Program-made: the position numbers and the translations under genes
From: Beta vulgaris subsp. vulgaris
Taxonomy: Eukaryota > Streptophyta > Magnoliopsida > Caryophyllales > Amaranthaceae
Assembly (NCBI RefSeq): GCF_026745355.1
Contig: NC_079205.1
Span: 42,036,182 to 42,100,181 of the forward strand
Direction of reading: 5' to 3'
DNA: 64,000 nt
Shown: piece after piece, positions 49,483 to 61,619 of the stretch
Numbering within the stretch: position 1 is the first letter of the stretch
Layout of the letters: the number at the start of each line of letters is the position of its first letter
Notes under the pieces: generated by a model
What the model saw: the letters and a program-made list of their open reading frames with translations, nothing else
Told to the model about the DNA's origin: nothing
Database searches by the model: none

Positions 49483-50029
49483 CTGGTGAGGATTTTTTTT
49501 TTTAATAAAATAATGTTTTAAATGAGTGGGTGAAACTCGAAAACTATGATTCAAACTATTTTTATGCCTTAGAATCACATTGCAGTTTTGCATATAAATG
49601 GCTATTGTTCAGCCACCATAAGGACAATCTATATTGTCTCTTTAGGAAATGTTTTATTTGTAAGGTCACCCCGAGGGGTTTGCGTTTTTTCCTTCCAAAA
49701 AGCTTCCAAAGATATATTGTTGGATCTTAGTCATAAGCAAACCTTAACCCAACCATGGCATTGTTCTCTTGTTCCAGACTTGAGAACTGGAATGCGTCTT
49801 ACACATGGCCACCTCTTCAAGGAGAGGTACGAAGCGTGGGCTCAATCTCTTAGTCATGGACCATTTCAGACTGACCCCAAACCTGACCATAGTTTCAAAC
49901 ATAGAACCGGACTTTAGGTTGAGAACTTCTGCATCCATGGTATGTGAAATTTTCCCGTGATTGCAATTTTGCCTGTTGAGAACCGGACTTTAGGTTGAGA
50001 ACTTCTGCATCCAGACGCACGATTGTGTC

Positions 50030-50315
50030 ACGCGCTAGCTGTATAAGTGGATTGGACTGGATTGGACTTTGCTAAATCTAAATCCAGTCCAAAGTTTTTT
50101 GGACTTGAGAAATGGAGTCCAAGTCCGACCCAAATATATTTTGAGTCTAGTCATGTCCGATAATTTTTTATTGAGTCCGAATCCAGTCTAGTATGATTAT
50201 TACATTATTTTCTTCTCCTGTTTTAGATTTAATGGTTCACAACATTTTCTCATAATTGAATTTGAAAAATTAAGCTGATTATATCCCTTCCATAAAATAA
50301 GTAACATACATAATT

Positions 50316-50353
<38 letters not shown>

Positions 50354-50612
50354 TGTATATACATTATATATATAAATAATAAATATATATACATTATATA
50401 TATAAATATTAAATATATATTATATATGAAAATATTTTTGACATGGACTAGACTTATTGGACACCAAAGAGGTGAGTCCAAATCCAGTACGAAAATATTT
50501 GGACTCGAAAATTTGAGCCCGAGTCCAGTCCGAAAAAATTCCAGTCCAGTCCGACAAGTTTGGACTGGACTGGATTGGACTCTGGACTTTTCGCAATTTG
50601 CTTACACCCTAC
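50030..50612. mobile_element. GGACTGGA-rich repeat, probable non-autonomous hAT-like element
   Basis: The left part reads TGTATAAGTGGATTGGACTGG. The right end in reverse complement begins TAGGGTGTAAGCAAATTG, a weakly matching inverted end of hAT-like type. The interior repeats TCCAGTCC/GGACTGGA in both directions. No 8 bp target duplication could be confirmed. Confidence 0.4.
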
Positions 50613-50952
50613 CGCGCGCAGTAATGTTGTGTGGCACGTAGACCGTGCATTGCATTCTTTTCATCAATTTAGTCGTCGTCGTGGTCGGTCCTATGTTCGG
50701 TCTATCTACATTTGCGTCAAGCAAAAAAAATCAGTCTTTTCATGCAAAGTCGAGTCTATCCTAAAAAAAAGTGCATCTAGAAAAATGGTCATGGTAAAGT
50801 TAGAATTGTCATCATGCATGTCTACATTCTCCTTGATGTCCTTCTAATCTTCCATATCAACATCACCTTATCATACACGACATTTACAGTGATATTTTCA
50901 AAAGTAATCCATCATCTTTTCCTAACTAAAGATAAAAACAAGGGGTTCTTTT

Positions 50953-51432
50953 CATACCCGACCCGTACCCGTTGACCCGACATGAAATACCAAATCTGAA
51001 ACCCGTCTTTCACATGAAAATAACGACATGAATATGGCCTGAAACCCAAAATAATCCGACCCGACCGAACTCGACCCGAATCTACCCGACACGGAATTGA
51101 CCCGATATTGATGAACACAACCCGAACATGACCCGAAAAGTTGTCATATTATTTACTTTTTAAGCAAATTGAAGGAAAATATTGTCATGAAATATTATAT
51201 ATAATTTAGCCACTGTCCATTAATTATTTAATTTACTTTCATTAGTCTTATATGTGTTTTATTTATTTGCGAAATTGAAAACCCGATCTAATCCGACCTA
51301 TTTGCGACCCAATATGACCCGAAATCTCATGGACCCGTTATTAACCCGTATCTGAACGAACCTGACCCAAACAGAAAGTTGATCCGATTATGACCTGATC
51401 CGTACCCTACCAGTTTGACCCGTTTGCCACCT
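50953..51432. mobile_element. ACCCGACCCG-rich repeat, probable non-autonomous hAT-like element
   Basis: The right end in reverse complement reads AGAGGTGGCAAACGGGTC, a common end of plant hAT-derived repeats. The left end is less clear. The homologous stretch of unit 1 (near 46970-47040) lacks this insert, which supports insertion after the units duplicated or diverged. Confidence 0.5.
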
Positions 51433-51839
51433 CTATCTTCATTCAATACAATCCAGTCAATCCAATTCACTTGCATTCATTTTAGGCCGATATGCATTAG
51501 AGTTCATTTTGCATACATATTAGGTCCACCTACGTTCGAGTCCATGCATTCATATTAGGTCTGCTAGCATTAAGTCCATCTTAGGCCCATATATGTCTAG
51601 GTCATGTCAAAATCTAGTCATATTTGAAATTCTATATGAACCCTAGTCTATGTCAAGTCCAGTCCAAGTCTATTCCAATCCATTTCCAATGTCGAGTCCA
51701 TGTACATTTTCAAGTCAAACTTCAAACCAATATAGGACTAAGTCCAAAATTAGATCCATATAAGACCCGACTCATTTTCTAAGTCCATCCAGTCCATTTT
51801 CAAACCCATATAGTACGATGTCCAAACCCTTTGATGTAC

Positions 51840-52124
51840 AAGCTAGTTAACCTTAAGACCATAAAGGCATCCTTTGAGTTTAGAGAATTTAATCAACTTT
51901 AAGATCATAATGGCACCCTTCAGAGCTAGTGAAGATAGTTATTCATAAGACGGCACCCCCCTCGAGTTTATAGAAGCTACTCATCTTTAAGACCATAATG
52001 GCACCCTTTGTCCTAGCGAATCTAGTTATCCTTAAGACCATAAATGCACCCTTAGAGTTTAGCGAAGCTACTCATCCTTAAGACGATAATGGCATGCTTT
52101 GACCTAGCAAAGCTAGTCACCCTT
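51840..52124 (+). repeat. ~58 bp minisatellite in unit 2
   Basis: About five degenerate units share CTTAAGACCATAATGGCACC and GCGAAGCTA, as in 47640-48010. Confidence 0.8.
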
Positions 52125-54457
52125 AAGACCATCACTTGAGGATTATTTTGGAGACATTGAGGAAAAACCAATTATATGCCAAGTTCTCTAAATGTGAGTT
52201 TCGTTTGGAGAGAGTAGCGTTTTTGGGTCACTATGTGTCTAAGGAAGGAGTCTCAGTAGATCCTGCTAATATTCAAGCTGTGAGTGAGTGGCCAACTCCA
52301 AAGAGTGTGTCAGACATTAGAAGTTTCTTAGGTCTAGCTGGCTATTATAGGAGATTTGTGAGAGATTTCTCAAAGATAGCGAGGCCTATGACCAACTTGA
52401 TGAAAAAGGAGTCGAAATTCGAGTGGAGTGAAAAGTGTGAAGAGGCCTTCCAAATTTTGAAGGATCGTTTAACCGCTGCACCTGTTTTTAACCCTGCCTG
52501 ATGGGAATGAGGGATTTGAGGTATATAGTGACGCTTCGGAAAATGGTCTAGGATGTGTGCTTCAGCAAAATGGGAAGGTAATTACGTATGCATCGCGACA
52601 ATTGAAACCATATGAGGCTAATTACCCTACCGATGACCTAGAATTAGCTGCCATAGTGTTTGCATTGAAAATTTGGAGACATTATTTATATGGAGTGACT
52701 TGTAAGATATTTACAGACCATAAGAGCTTAAAGTACATTTTCACTGAAAAAGACCTGAATTTTAGGCAAAGAAGATGGCTAGAGTTAATAAAGGACTATG
52801 ACCTAGATATCCAATATCATAAGGGGAAAGCAAATGTGGTTGCTGACGCCTTGAGTATGAAAGCGAGTCATAGCTTGAGTACCTTGATAGTCCCTATGGA
52901 GTTGTGTCGAAGATATGCAAAGGTTGAGCCTATAAATTTTAAATCATGGGGAAAGTGAGGCAAGACTTAGTACCCTTTCTTTGGGTTTGTCAGTTTTTGA
53001 TGAGATCATAGTGGGTCAAGTTGGTGATGAGAACCTAGATAAGATCAAGGAGAAAATGAAGCAAGGCAAGGAAGCTAACTTTAAGATTCATGATGATGGG
53101 AGTCTAAGGTTTAAAGGGAGGTGGTGTGTACCACAGAAGTGCAATGACCTTAAGAGACGCCTTATGGATGAGGGGCATAATACTCCATATTTTGTGCACC
53201 CTCGGGGTGATAAATTGTATAAAGACCTTAAGGGTATCTATTGGTGGCCAAACATGAAGCGAGAGGTAGCTGAGTATGTGTCTAAGTGCCTAACCTGTCA
53301 GAAGGTGAAGATAGACCATAAGAGACCTATGGGGAAGGTTCAATCTTTAGAGGTCCCTGGATGGAAGTGGGATTCTATTTCTATGGACTTGGTGACTGCC
53401 TTACCTAAGACGAGAAGTGGAAATGACACCATCTATGTTATTGTGGATAGATTGACCAAATCCGCCGTGTTTATACCTATTAAGGAGACATGGAAAAAGA
53501 AACAGCTCGCTAAGACTTACATTAAGCATGTGGTGAGACTACATGGAGTTCCAAAGGATATTATATCTGACCGTGACTCTAGGTTTCTATCGAAATTTCA
53601 AAAAATGGTCCAATTAAATCTTGGGACAACATTGAAAATGAGTACATCCTTTCACCCTGCGACTGATGGCCATACTGAGAGGACTAATCAAACTATGGAG
53701 GACATGTTGAGAGCATGTGCGATTGATTTTCAAGGTAGTTGGGAGGACCAATTAGATTTGATTGATTTTTCTTACAATAATAGTTATCATGCGAACATCA
53801 AAATGGCACCTTTTGAGGCCTTATATGGACGGAAATGTAGAAGTCCCATTTGTTGGAACGATGTTAGTGAGAATATCGTCTTGGGGACAGAATTTATTGA
53901 GGAGACTGTTAAGAATGTCAGATTAAATCCAGGCTAGAATTCAAGCTGCGCAAGATAGGCAGAAAAGTTATGCGGACTTGAAACAATGCGAGGATGAGTT
54001 CGCCATAGGTGATAAGGTGTTCTTGAAAGTATCACCCACTAAGGGCGTCATGAGATTTGGAGAAAAGGGCAAGCTAAGTGTTAAGTATGTAGGCCCATAT
54101 GAAATTTTAGAGCGCATTGGAAAAGTGGCCTATCGATTGACACTACCCATTGAGTTTGAAAAGATGCATGATGTATTCCATATTTCCCAACTTAAGCGCT
54201 ATATCCCTGATGAGCGTCATGCCCAAGAGCCTGAACGAGTTCAGATCGATAGTAGCCTCATATTCGAGGAAATACCTGTCAAGATTCTCGACAGGAAAGT
54301 GCGTAGTACATGCAATAAGGATGTCCACATCGTGAAAGTCCTTTGGTCTAACCACGAGTATGAAGAAGCAACGTGTGAAGCCGGAGATGAAATGAGAATG
54401 AAGTATCCAGATCTATTCCTTGAGGTGAATTACGAGGGCGTAACTCATTTTCTTTAA
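52125..54457 (+). pseudogene. Tekay/Del-type chromovirus pol, RT end to integrase C-terminus
   Basis: 5'-truncated. The RT end shows [19 protein letters not shown] and [19 protein letters not shown], followed by RNase H ([30 protein letters not shown]). The integrase piece 52981-53937 has the zinc finger H66, H73, C103, C106 and catalytic D136, D197 and E233 (35 residues between the last two), numbered from its first ATG. The C-terminal part (53940-54457) ends in a degenerate chromodomain-like region (VKVLWSNHEYEEATCEAGDE) with stop 54455-54457. The frame shifts near 52490, 52945, 52975 and 53930, each by about one base, again mostly at homopolymers and without obvious nonsense changes. Gag, protease and the RT N-terminus are missing. 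Confidence 0.88.
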
Positions 54458-54739
54458 GGGGGGTAGAATGCGATAAATTTCGCGCTTTTTGCCTATTTTT
54501 ATGAAAATTTCATTCATTTGTATGCCTATGTTGGGCATTTTGCACATGTAGTGCAAAAGAAATAAAATCTCCACATAAGAAAAGGTGTTCATAAGGAACA
54601 CAAGTGTTTTAAAACTGGGAAAAGTGCAGAAGGGGCACAATTTTTCTTCAAAACTTTCAAAAAGATGAGTTCAAACTTTTGAAAGTATGTGGGTTTTGTG
54701 TCAGGTTTCGGGACGAAACTTTTTATAAGGGGGGTAGAC
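54458..54739 (+). other. Chromovirus 3' untranslated region with two identical polypurine motifs
   Basis: The 12-mer AAGGGGGGTAGA occurs at 54456-54467, overlapping the stop, and again at 54727-54738 just before the LTR. The second is the expected PPT. Confidence 0.7.
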
Positions 54740-56278
54740 TGTAATCCCCCATAATTTTAAAGGATTTTATAAATATATTAGAGTATTTATATATTTATAT
54801 TTAAACCCAAATTAGTTTTGAAATGATTTGACTATTTAAAACGGTTGACTATTTTAAAAGTCAAATATAATTATTTTTCATAGCTTAATGAAATTAAGAA
54901 TATTTTAATTAAACATGTTTTTATAAAAGTTTAAAGTACTAATTTATATTGAAAAAGAAGTCTAATGGAACTAAGGAACCTGAAAAACAAAATCCTAAAA
55001 GGATAAAAAGGAAAAAGAGTCATGTTGATGATTAAAGTCTTAAGTTATTTATCTTGTTCATCATCAAATTTCATTAAACCTTATCTCTTTTTCCTAAGCC
55101 CAAAAAGGAACCTTTATATAAATATCCTAATACTCATTTATTTTATCCCACACAAATTATTTTCCTCTCTCCTTCACACGCCATTCACGTTATTTTTCTC
55201 TCTCTCGGTTTTTCTTTCTCTTCTTCGTTCAATTCTTCGTTCTTCCTGTCCTTGACCAGCGCCTTCCTTCCTTCTCCTCTTTGTTGGTTGTTTTGTTTTC
55301 TTCTTCCTCAAGTTTCCATTCAAGACTATATTTTTTATGTTTTCTTTTGTTGTTAATCATGATTATTAGTTTTAATTACTGTTTTAATATGTAATCTTGA
55401 TTTATATATAGTTTATATTCTAAGAAAAATTTCAGATTTGTTATTATGAAAAGATTATAGTTTTAATCATGAAAACATGAATTTTTAGGATTTTAATTGC
55501 TAGAAAAACCATAGTAGCTTATTAGATACTATGAAATCGATTTAGAATATGATTTTAAATATGTTATATATGTTTAAAGGAGGTTTATTAATTTTTAAAG
55601 TTGCTGTAATTTCAGAAAGATTTTATTTATAAAGTTTTTAATAGTTTTTAATAGTTTTTAATTACTAGTATGGTAGTACTATGCTAGGAATTAAAAAGAA
55701 TTCAAGTTTTGATATTAAAATCAACTTTTAAACGTATTTAAAGGGGGTTTTAAATAGTTTAAAGCTGCTGTAATTTTTATTTAAGATTATTAATTTCGGT
55801 TATGTTGTTTTCTAGGCGGAGAATATTTCGTAGGGAACTTTTAGAGAGTTAAAAGTGGCCTACATGCTAGTTTACACGAGGTATGTACATAATTACGTGC
55901 TATGTGATTAGTATCATGTTTTAAGCGATTTTTAGTATCATATATAGGAACTTGTTATGTTCATATATATATGATTTTCAGTATTTGATTGTTACATGTT
56001 TTATGCCTGTGTGCAAGCATGTGAATTGAGATTCATTATAAGTACTGGATTGTATGTTTGTATGGATTATTTGATACAAGCATGAAAAGAGAGTTTATTT
56101 ATTAATTCGCATGAGGAATTGATACACGTTATAGAGAACCGAATCCTGTTATTCACGTATTCCTGGCAAGTATTATTTTATTATCTTATGAGGACTAAGG
56201 GCCTTATTTGGTAAGTTGGTGTTATGAAAAGGTAAGTTGGATTGTTGACTAGGTTCAACAAATAAAATAAATTGGATT
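54740..56278 (+). repeat. 3' LTR of the chromovirus, interrupted by Athila
   Basis: Begins TGTAATCCCCCATAATTTT right after the PPT. A TATA-like TTATATAAATATCC lies near 55112-55125, followed by a CT-rich transcribed leader (55160-55260). The sequence stays LTR-like until the Athila insertion at 56279. The true LTR end was not found and may lie beyond the window or just before 56279. Confidence 0.65.
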
Positions 56279-57754
56279 TGATAGGCGTGTCGCGCACCTA
56301 ACAAAAGTAATTTCCTAACTAACCTCCTAACTATGTAGCAGGGCAAATCAGGGTCGAATCCACAGGGACAAACAATATCAAACACTAGGTATCTTGAATC
56401 AATCTAACTAAACAAGTGACAAACAATGATGAAAAGGATGTTGAACTAAAACTAATGCTAAACTATTACAATTACTAGAAACACACAGGGTATAATCAAT
56501 TAATTAAAACATCTAGAATTAAGCATCACCACTAGCATGACCAATACATGAATAATTTCCATCCCAATAAACACAATCAAGGATTCAAGAGGAGTAATTC
56601 ACCCTATAACTACCAAAGATCTCTCCCGAGTACCAATGGCTACTCTAAACAAGCAATCAAACCTATTCCCATGGAATCATGCAAGAAAGAGACATTAAGC
56701 ATAGCATCACAATTAAATTCCTAGTAATCCTATCTACTTATTCCCATAGAGATATTCATACCATTGATTGAATCAACAAAAACCATCTAGATTCAATTCC
56801 CATTGAAAACAAGATATATGGAGTCAAATCAAAATCATCAATCCCTAGTATGATAATGAACACAAGAACAATTCAATCAAACAAGAACAATTGATCACAT
56901 AAACTTGGGATTAATGGAGGAATTCATGTATTAATCATTGCTAGGGTTTAAGTTAACCCTATATTAACCGACTAATCACTCATAATTGAAATAACAAAAC
57001 AAATAATAAACAGATTAAAAGACATAATAATAATGAAGGGAAAGAAGAGATTAAGAAAACTTAGTCTTTACTTGAAGAAATCAAAGCGTAGTAATCAATG
57101 TTCAACAATGGAGTTTTCTTTCAAAAGCTCTCTAAAAGTTAATAATAAAACCTGAGTACCGAAAATAATATTCTCAAGAAAGTATATATAGTTTCCAAAA
57201 ATTAAAACGAACTTAATGAAAAACCCGCCGGAAGAGCAGGTCGACACGGTCGTGTCAGAAACGACACGGACGTGTGGACCTGATATTATAAAAACAGTAG
57301 CTTAAGATGCTGCTTCTGTCTGCGGAAAAATGGGACAACACGGACGTGTCACATACGACACAGACGTGTGGCCCTGAAATCATGAAAGTAGCTTATGTTT
57401 TGTGAAGTGCAGCGTGACACGGGCGTGTCACATATGACACGAACATGTCACCTGTAGGCAGATTCTTCGTAACTCTTAGCAAAATGACACGGACGTGTTG
57501 CTGATGACACATCCGTGTTGACCTGCTCCAGCCCGTCCATATCAACGCCATCCCATGTCCATGCTATCACCAACTCGCCTACGTTCAACATGTTTGATTA
57601 ACCTGCAAATCAACTCAAACACCACAAAATACCTCGTGAAGCAACATGGAAGAAAAAGAGCCAAAATAATGTAAGAGTTAGTCCTAAATGCTCTAAACTA
57701 AGCTAAATGAGACTTAGAAATGCACCTAAAATGTGAATTATTATTGACCTATCA
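56279..57754 (-). repeat. 3' LTR of the Athila element
   Basis: 1476 bp. On the minus strand it starts TGATAGGTCAATAAT at 57754 and ends GCGACACGCCTATCA at 56279. A cluster of palindrome-like GACACGGACGTGTC motifs lies at 57231-57530, then a TATA box (TATATATA, 57183-57190). It aligns with the solo LTR at 10630-22799, but the motif cluster there is of a different sequence. Confidence 0.92.
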
Positions 57755-57770
57755 AACTCCCCCAAGCTAT
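57755..57770 (-). promoter_or_regulatory. Polypurine tract of Athila
   Basis: On the minus strand AGCTTGGGGGAGTT immediately precedes the LTR start TGATAGG. Confidence 0.9.
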
Positions 57771-59247
57771 ATAAACGCTTGCCCTCAAGCATTTCATCGT
57801 GAAACATAGGGAAAAGTAGGACAAAAACTCTTCAAGCACACACATAACATGGTTTTCAAATCAGTCTTCAAGGTGAAAATAAAACCATGAAGAGGATAAA
57901 CACAAAACTATTCAATCTAAATCCTAGATCTCATAATTGTGATTTGACAACCAATACATACCACTTTGCTCCCCCAAGCTTGCCTTGACCATACATGTTG
58001 ACCCCTCACTCTAGTCGTGCACACAACACTCATGTGTATAAAAAGGTCAATAAGTCGCGCAAAGCTCCATTCCATTGACTATATCCTACCATAAGCTTGC
58101 ACATCTTCTCACTCTCCACCGCTATGGGACTATGTTATATGCAAAGAATCATGAGGACTTTATATGGGTTGTAATGTAGCTTAAGGTATGGGTGTGGAAA
58201 GTTCTAGAAAAGTGGTGCTCAAAAGGGGAAAGTGAAGCTCTTTTTTTTTTTTTTTTCAAACACCCTTGACCATAATTATCAATCTTCACACACACATTTT
58301 AATTTCACTTCACCTTCTCTTTCTCATTAACCACTTCATAACTCCTCAATTACAAACTCCAATTTCCTTTTATTACGCACTAAAGACATAAATCACAATC
58401 TTTTGTTTTTGTTTTTTTTTTTTCGTTTTCTCGTTTTTTTTTTCAATAAAGATTTAACAAATTATCTACAAGAGGAAATCGATAGGAGTTTTAAAGGAAG
58501 TAACTATGAGGAGTTGAACTCAATGCAATCAACATCACAAACACCACATAATATCTTTAATGTCACAGTATAACTTCATCAACATAGCTTCACAATCCCC
58601 TTAGGTAGGACAAGGTAAAGGGCTAAAGATGTAGTTAATCAAGAGAAACGGGCTAGGCTTAGAGGGGTGACAAAAGGGAAATAATCAATGTGGGTGGCAT
58701 TTGGTTATGTAGCTCAGAAATAGCAGATGCCTCAATCATGTTCAATGCACAAACAAGTTAATGCGGCCTCAAGGAGTATCAATGCAAGTTCTAGAGAATA
58801 GTAGCCAAGGAAGAGCATCACACATGAAAAGAAAGACTAAAAAGATATTAGTCTATTAGGCTCAAAATGACCTCACTAGGTATATATATTTGGCTAACAA
58901 GTATAGTCAGGTCTCCCTTGGGAGGATCAAACCGTCTTACCACAAACCATTCAAATCACAACGAGCGAGGAGAGATCAAAAATAGTTCAGAGTTATTCAA
59001 ATCATGCTTAGACTTCACATTGAAATGAGCATATAACCACGCTTAGTGTAACCTATCAGCATAGATCGATCCTACATGCAACCTAAAATGCAACTAAATG
59101 ATTGAACTATATGCAAAAAGGAAAATAGAAATGCCTAAATGATGAGTATGTACAGATGATGTGGTAAACCCCTCCCCCAAGCTAAATGACACAGTGTCCT
59201 CAATGTGCAAGAAGGAAAAACATGCAAGGAGAAGGGACAGAGAAAAC
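57771..59247. other. Athila 3' non-coding region
   Basis: No ORF with recognisable motifs lies between the env-like ORF and the PPT. It contains long T/A runs at 58238-58256 and 58400-58445. This kind of long non-coding stretch before the PPT is usual in Athila elements. Confidence 0.6.
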
Positions 59248-60599
59248 TCATGGATCAGGAGGAGGGAAGCTACCAGAACTACCAGGGGGCCATCCAGCCT
59301 GGTGTGTCCAACTCTGAAAATCAGAGAGGAAACCCTGGAACTCAGAGACCATCGTAGCATAGCTACCCTGCAGAGACTGAAGATGGGCGTCAAGAGCATG
59401 GTTAGACTGAGCAAAGTTTTGGACATCATACCTGAGAGACTGGACCTATAAGCGTAGATCACAACAACCACTCTGCAGAGATGCAAGTTGCTGCTCCACA
59501 GAAGAAGAGGATGAGGATAGAACATCAGGAACAGTTTGGGTGGCGGCACCCGGATCCTCATCCATAGGATCTCCAGAAGAATCGGCAGCAGGTTGCCACT
59601 CAAAGTCGGGCTGGAAGATCCAGTTCTCCGGAAGGTAAATCACAGTCGCCTCGGGGTTCGGAAGATAGGCATATGGTCGCAGACTGACCAACCAAACATA
59701 CCCAGAGGCGTTATCCGTCTCGGTTATCCAATGAATAGCGCGGAGAGAGCGTAAATTAAGACGCGTCTCTCCGGGAACAACTGCCAGGTTAGAAAGATCA
59801 TAGCCAAGACAGATAGCAAATATAGAAATCAAGCCCTCAATGGTGATCTCCCCATTACCCTTGCGTACATCATCAAAATGGTCCATGAGCCACATAGAAG
59901 GGACAAGACGGCAATCCCCTTGAGTCATATGCCATAGGAAATATAGTTCCCTCAGAGAGACGACCCCAGAACTGTCCCCCCTAGCAAACAGTATACTAGC
60001 GAGTAGTCGATGAACATAGCGAAAGTCGGGGTTAATGATCCCGGCGGCCTTAGACAACCGAGGATCATAGGTGAACTGGGATGTAAGAAGGCGCCAGAAG
60101 TGTTCCGAATTGAACTGGCGAGAGTAGGAGTTATGGGGACCGATTTGACCACCCCTAGGAAAACCAAAAGCCTCGGAAACTTGCATAATAGAGAGAGTAT
60201 GGGGACTGCCCATCATCTGAAAAGAGAGCTTCCGAGGGGACTTATCTGTACCTCAATGCACATGCAATGTAGAAAAGAACTCATAGGTCAGACGAGCATA
60301 GGTGGGGGCATGAAGATTGAGCCAATTGTCCCAACCCATGGAGTGAAATAGTTGGCGGACATCGTTCTCAATACCTAAGGTGGCGACTGCGGTCGAGTCA
60401 AAGAATCGGGTAGGCCTGAGACGGCGGCGCGAGATGCGCATGTATGTTTGCATGTGGTCCGGGTTTGTGAAGGTTATACTATAGGTCTCGACAGCGGGGG
60501 GCCAAGGGAGGTGGGGGGTGGTGGGGGTGGTGGGGAGCGGTTTCGAAGATTTGTGGTGGAGGTGTTGCGGGGTTTGTTTCGCCTAGGTTTAGGACCCAT
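59248..60599 (-). pseudogene. Athila env-like / ORF-1-type protein, broken
   Basis: Starts MGPKPRRNKPRN (ATG at 60599), then a proline-rich stretch. A frame change occurs in the C/G run around 60500-60530. The domain recognised is the Athila ORF-1-type conserved region: FHSMGWDNWLNLHAPTY, EHFWRLLTSQFTYDPRLSKA, NPDFRYVHRLLASILFARG, SLRELYFLWHMTQGDCR. In-frame stops interrupt it at 60253-60255 (TGA) and 59446-59448 (TAG, probably from CAG). The tail continues SLRYDVQNFAQSNHALDAH to a final stop at 59248-59250. It follows integrase, the position of the putative envelope-like gene of Athila. I see no clear transmembrane segment, and the role of this protein family is not established. Confidence 0.8.
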
Positions 60600-61227
60600 G
60601 ATTAAACAAGCAATTGGCAAGCAAGGGTACAAACAACCCAACCACAATCAAAAACAACCAAGGTGTAAGGATACCACAATGTCTAGGAGCAAACCACAAG
60701 TAACACCACTAGACAACCACAATAATCACCGAAGAGCAAGTCCCGAACAACACAAAGAACACAATAGCCAAGTAGTTTGCAAGTATCACAAACAATTAAT
60801 ACTCAACAATGGAGATAAAATCGCAATTTCACAAGGTAGTGAGAAAAAGAGAGGTTACCAACAATGTCGTGGGAGTAAATCCCGCAATGAACGTTCCTTG
60901 CTTCCAATGTGGGTGAGTGAAGGTGAATGAGTGACCAAAGAAGCTGCAATTGGTTCAATAGGAAGTTTCCCCAATTCAATTTCTAGGGTTTGAAAGAAAA
61001 AGATGGGAGAAAAAGAATGAAGGTTGGCAAGAGAATAGAAAAAGAAGATGAAGAAGAGGATTGATGGAGAAATTTGGTAAGAATAGTGAGAAGAGAGAGG
61101 GAAACAATGGAGGTAGGGAGAAGATGAAAGGAGGGGTTAGAGAGAGAAGAGGGAGGAGAGGGGTCGAAATTATGAGGGGATTGGGAGGAAAAGAGAGCCC
61201 CGAAATCGGGTTCTAAAATCCGCGTTC
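60600..61227 (-). promoter_or_regulatory. Leader-like region upstream of the env-like ORF
   Basis: On the minus strand this reads like a plant gene leader: a CT-rich block (61200-61000), AAACCCTAGAAATTG near 60980, then a possible intron (GGTAACC donor near 60860) before the ATG at 60599. It lies directly downstream of the palindrome array at 61228-61440. Confidence 0.4.
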
Positions 61228-61440
61228 AGGTCAACACGGACGTGACGATTTCGACACGGACGTGTTGACCTGCTATGTGTCGGGGCAGAAGCTTCTACCT
61301 GCGGGTTTTACGAGTGACACGGACGTGTCGTCTTTGACACGTCCGTGTTGGCCTGCTTCTCCCCCAGACAGAACCTACTGCCTTCGGTTTTTGTGAAAGA
61401 CACGGTCGTGTTATATGTGACACGACCGTGTTGACCTGTA
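61228..61440. repeat. Array of GACACGGACGTGTC-like motifs between integrase and the env-like ORF
   Basis: Several near-palindromic copies, such as GACACGGACGTGTC and GACACGTCCGTGTTG, match those in the LTR at 57231-57530. Each copy contains ACGTGTC, the core of plant bZIP/ABRE-type sites. Confidence 0.85.
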
Positions 61441-61619
61441 GCAACACAACACAAAATCGAAAAAAAAAGAAAAAAAAATGAGAAGAAAAGGAAAACCAAA
61501 AAAAACACAAGTAAGACAGAAAAATAGAGTGTAGGGAAGAGGATGGAGAGAGATAGAAAGTTGGGTTGCCTCCCAATAAGCGCTAGTTTTTAAGGTCATT
61601 AGCTCAACCTCCTCAAGTA

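Larger units (their letters stand above)
49483..52124 (+). other. Internal region of unit 2: leader, two hAT-like inserts, 3' region
   Basis: The leader 49483-49830 matches unit 1. A 34 bp perfect direct repeat (49903-49936 and 49980-50013, starting GAACCGGACTTTAGG) follows. 50030-50612 is rich in GGACTGGA units and 50953-51432 is rich in ACCCGACCCG units; both look like hAT-type non-autonomous elements by composition. An AT-rich microsatellite lies at 50315-50430. 51440-52124 matches the unit 1 3' region and its minisatellite. The unit ends abruptly where chromovirus coding sequence begins. Confidence 0.55.

Noticed and set aside
52125..54457. Possibility that this is a domesticated host pol gene
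   Set aside because: It is 5'-truncated, has frame breaks, and runs straight into a PPT and LTR, so it is an ordinary retroelement fragment.
59094..59603. 169-codon minus-strand ORF overlapping the env-like region
   Set aside because: Out-of-frame shadow. The frame carrying the conserved Athila motifs continues through this region with only a TAG interruption.
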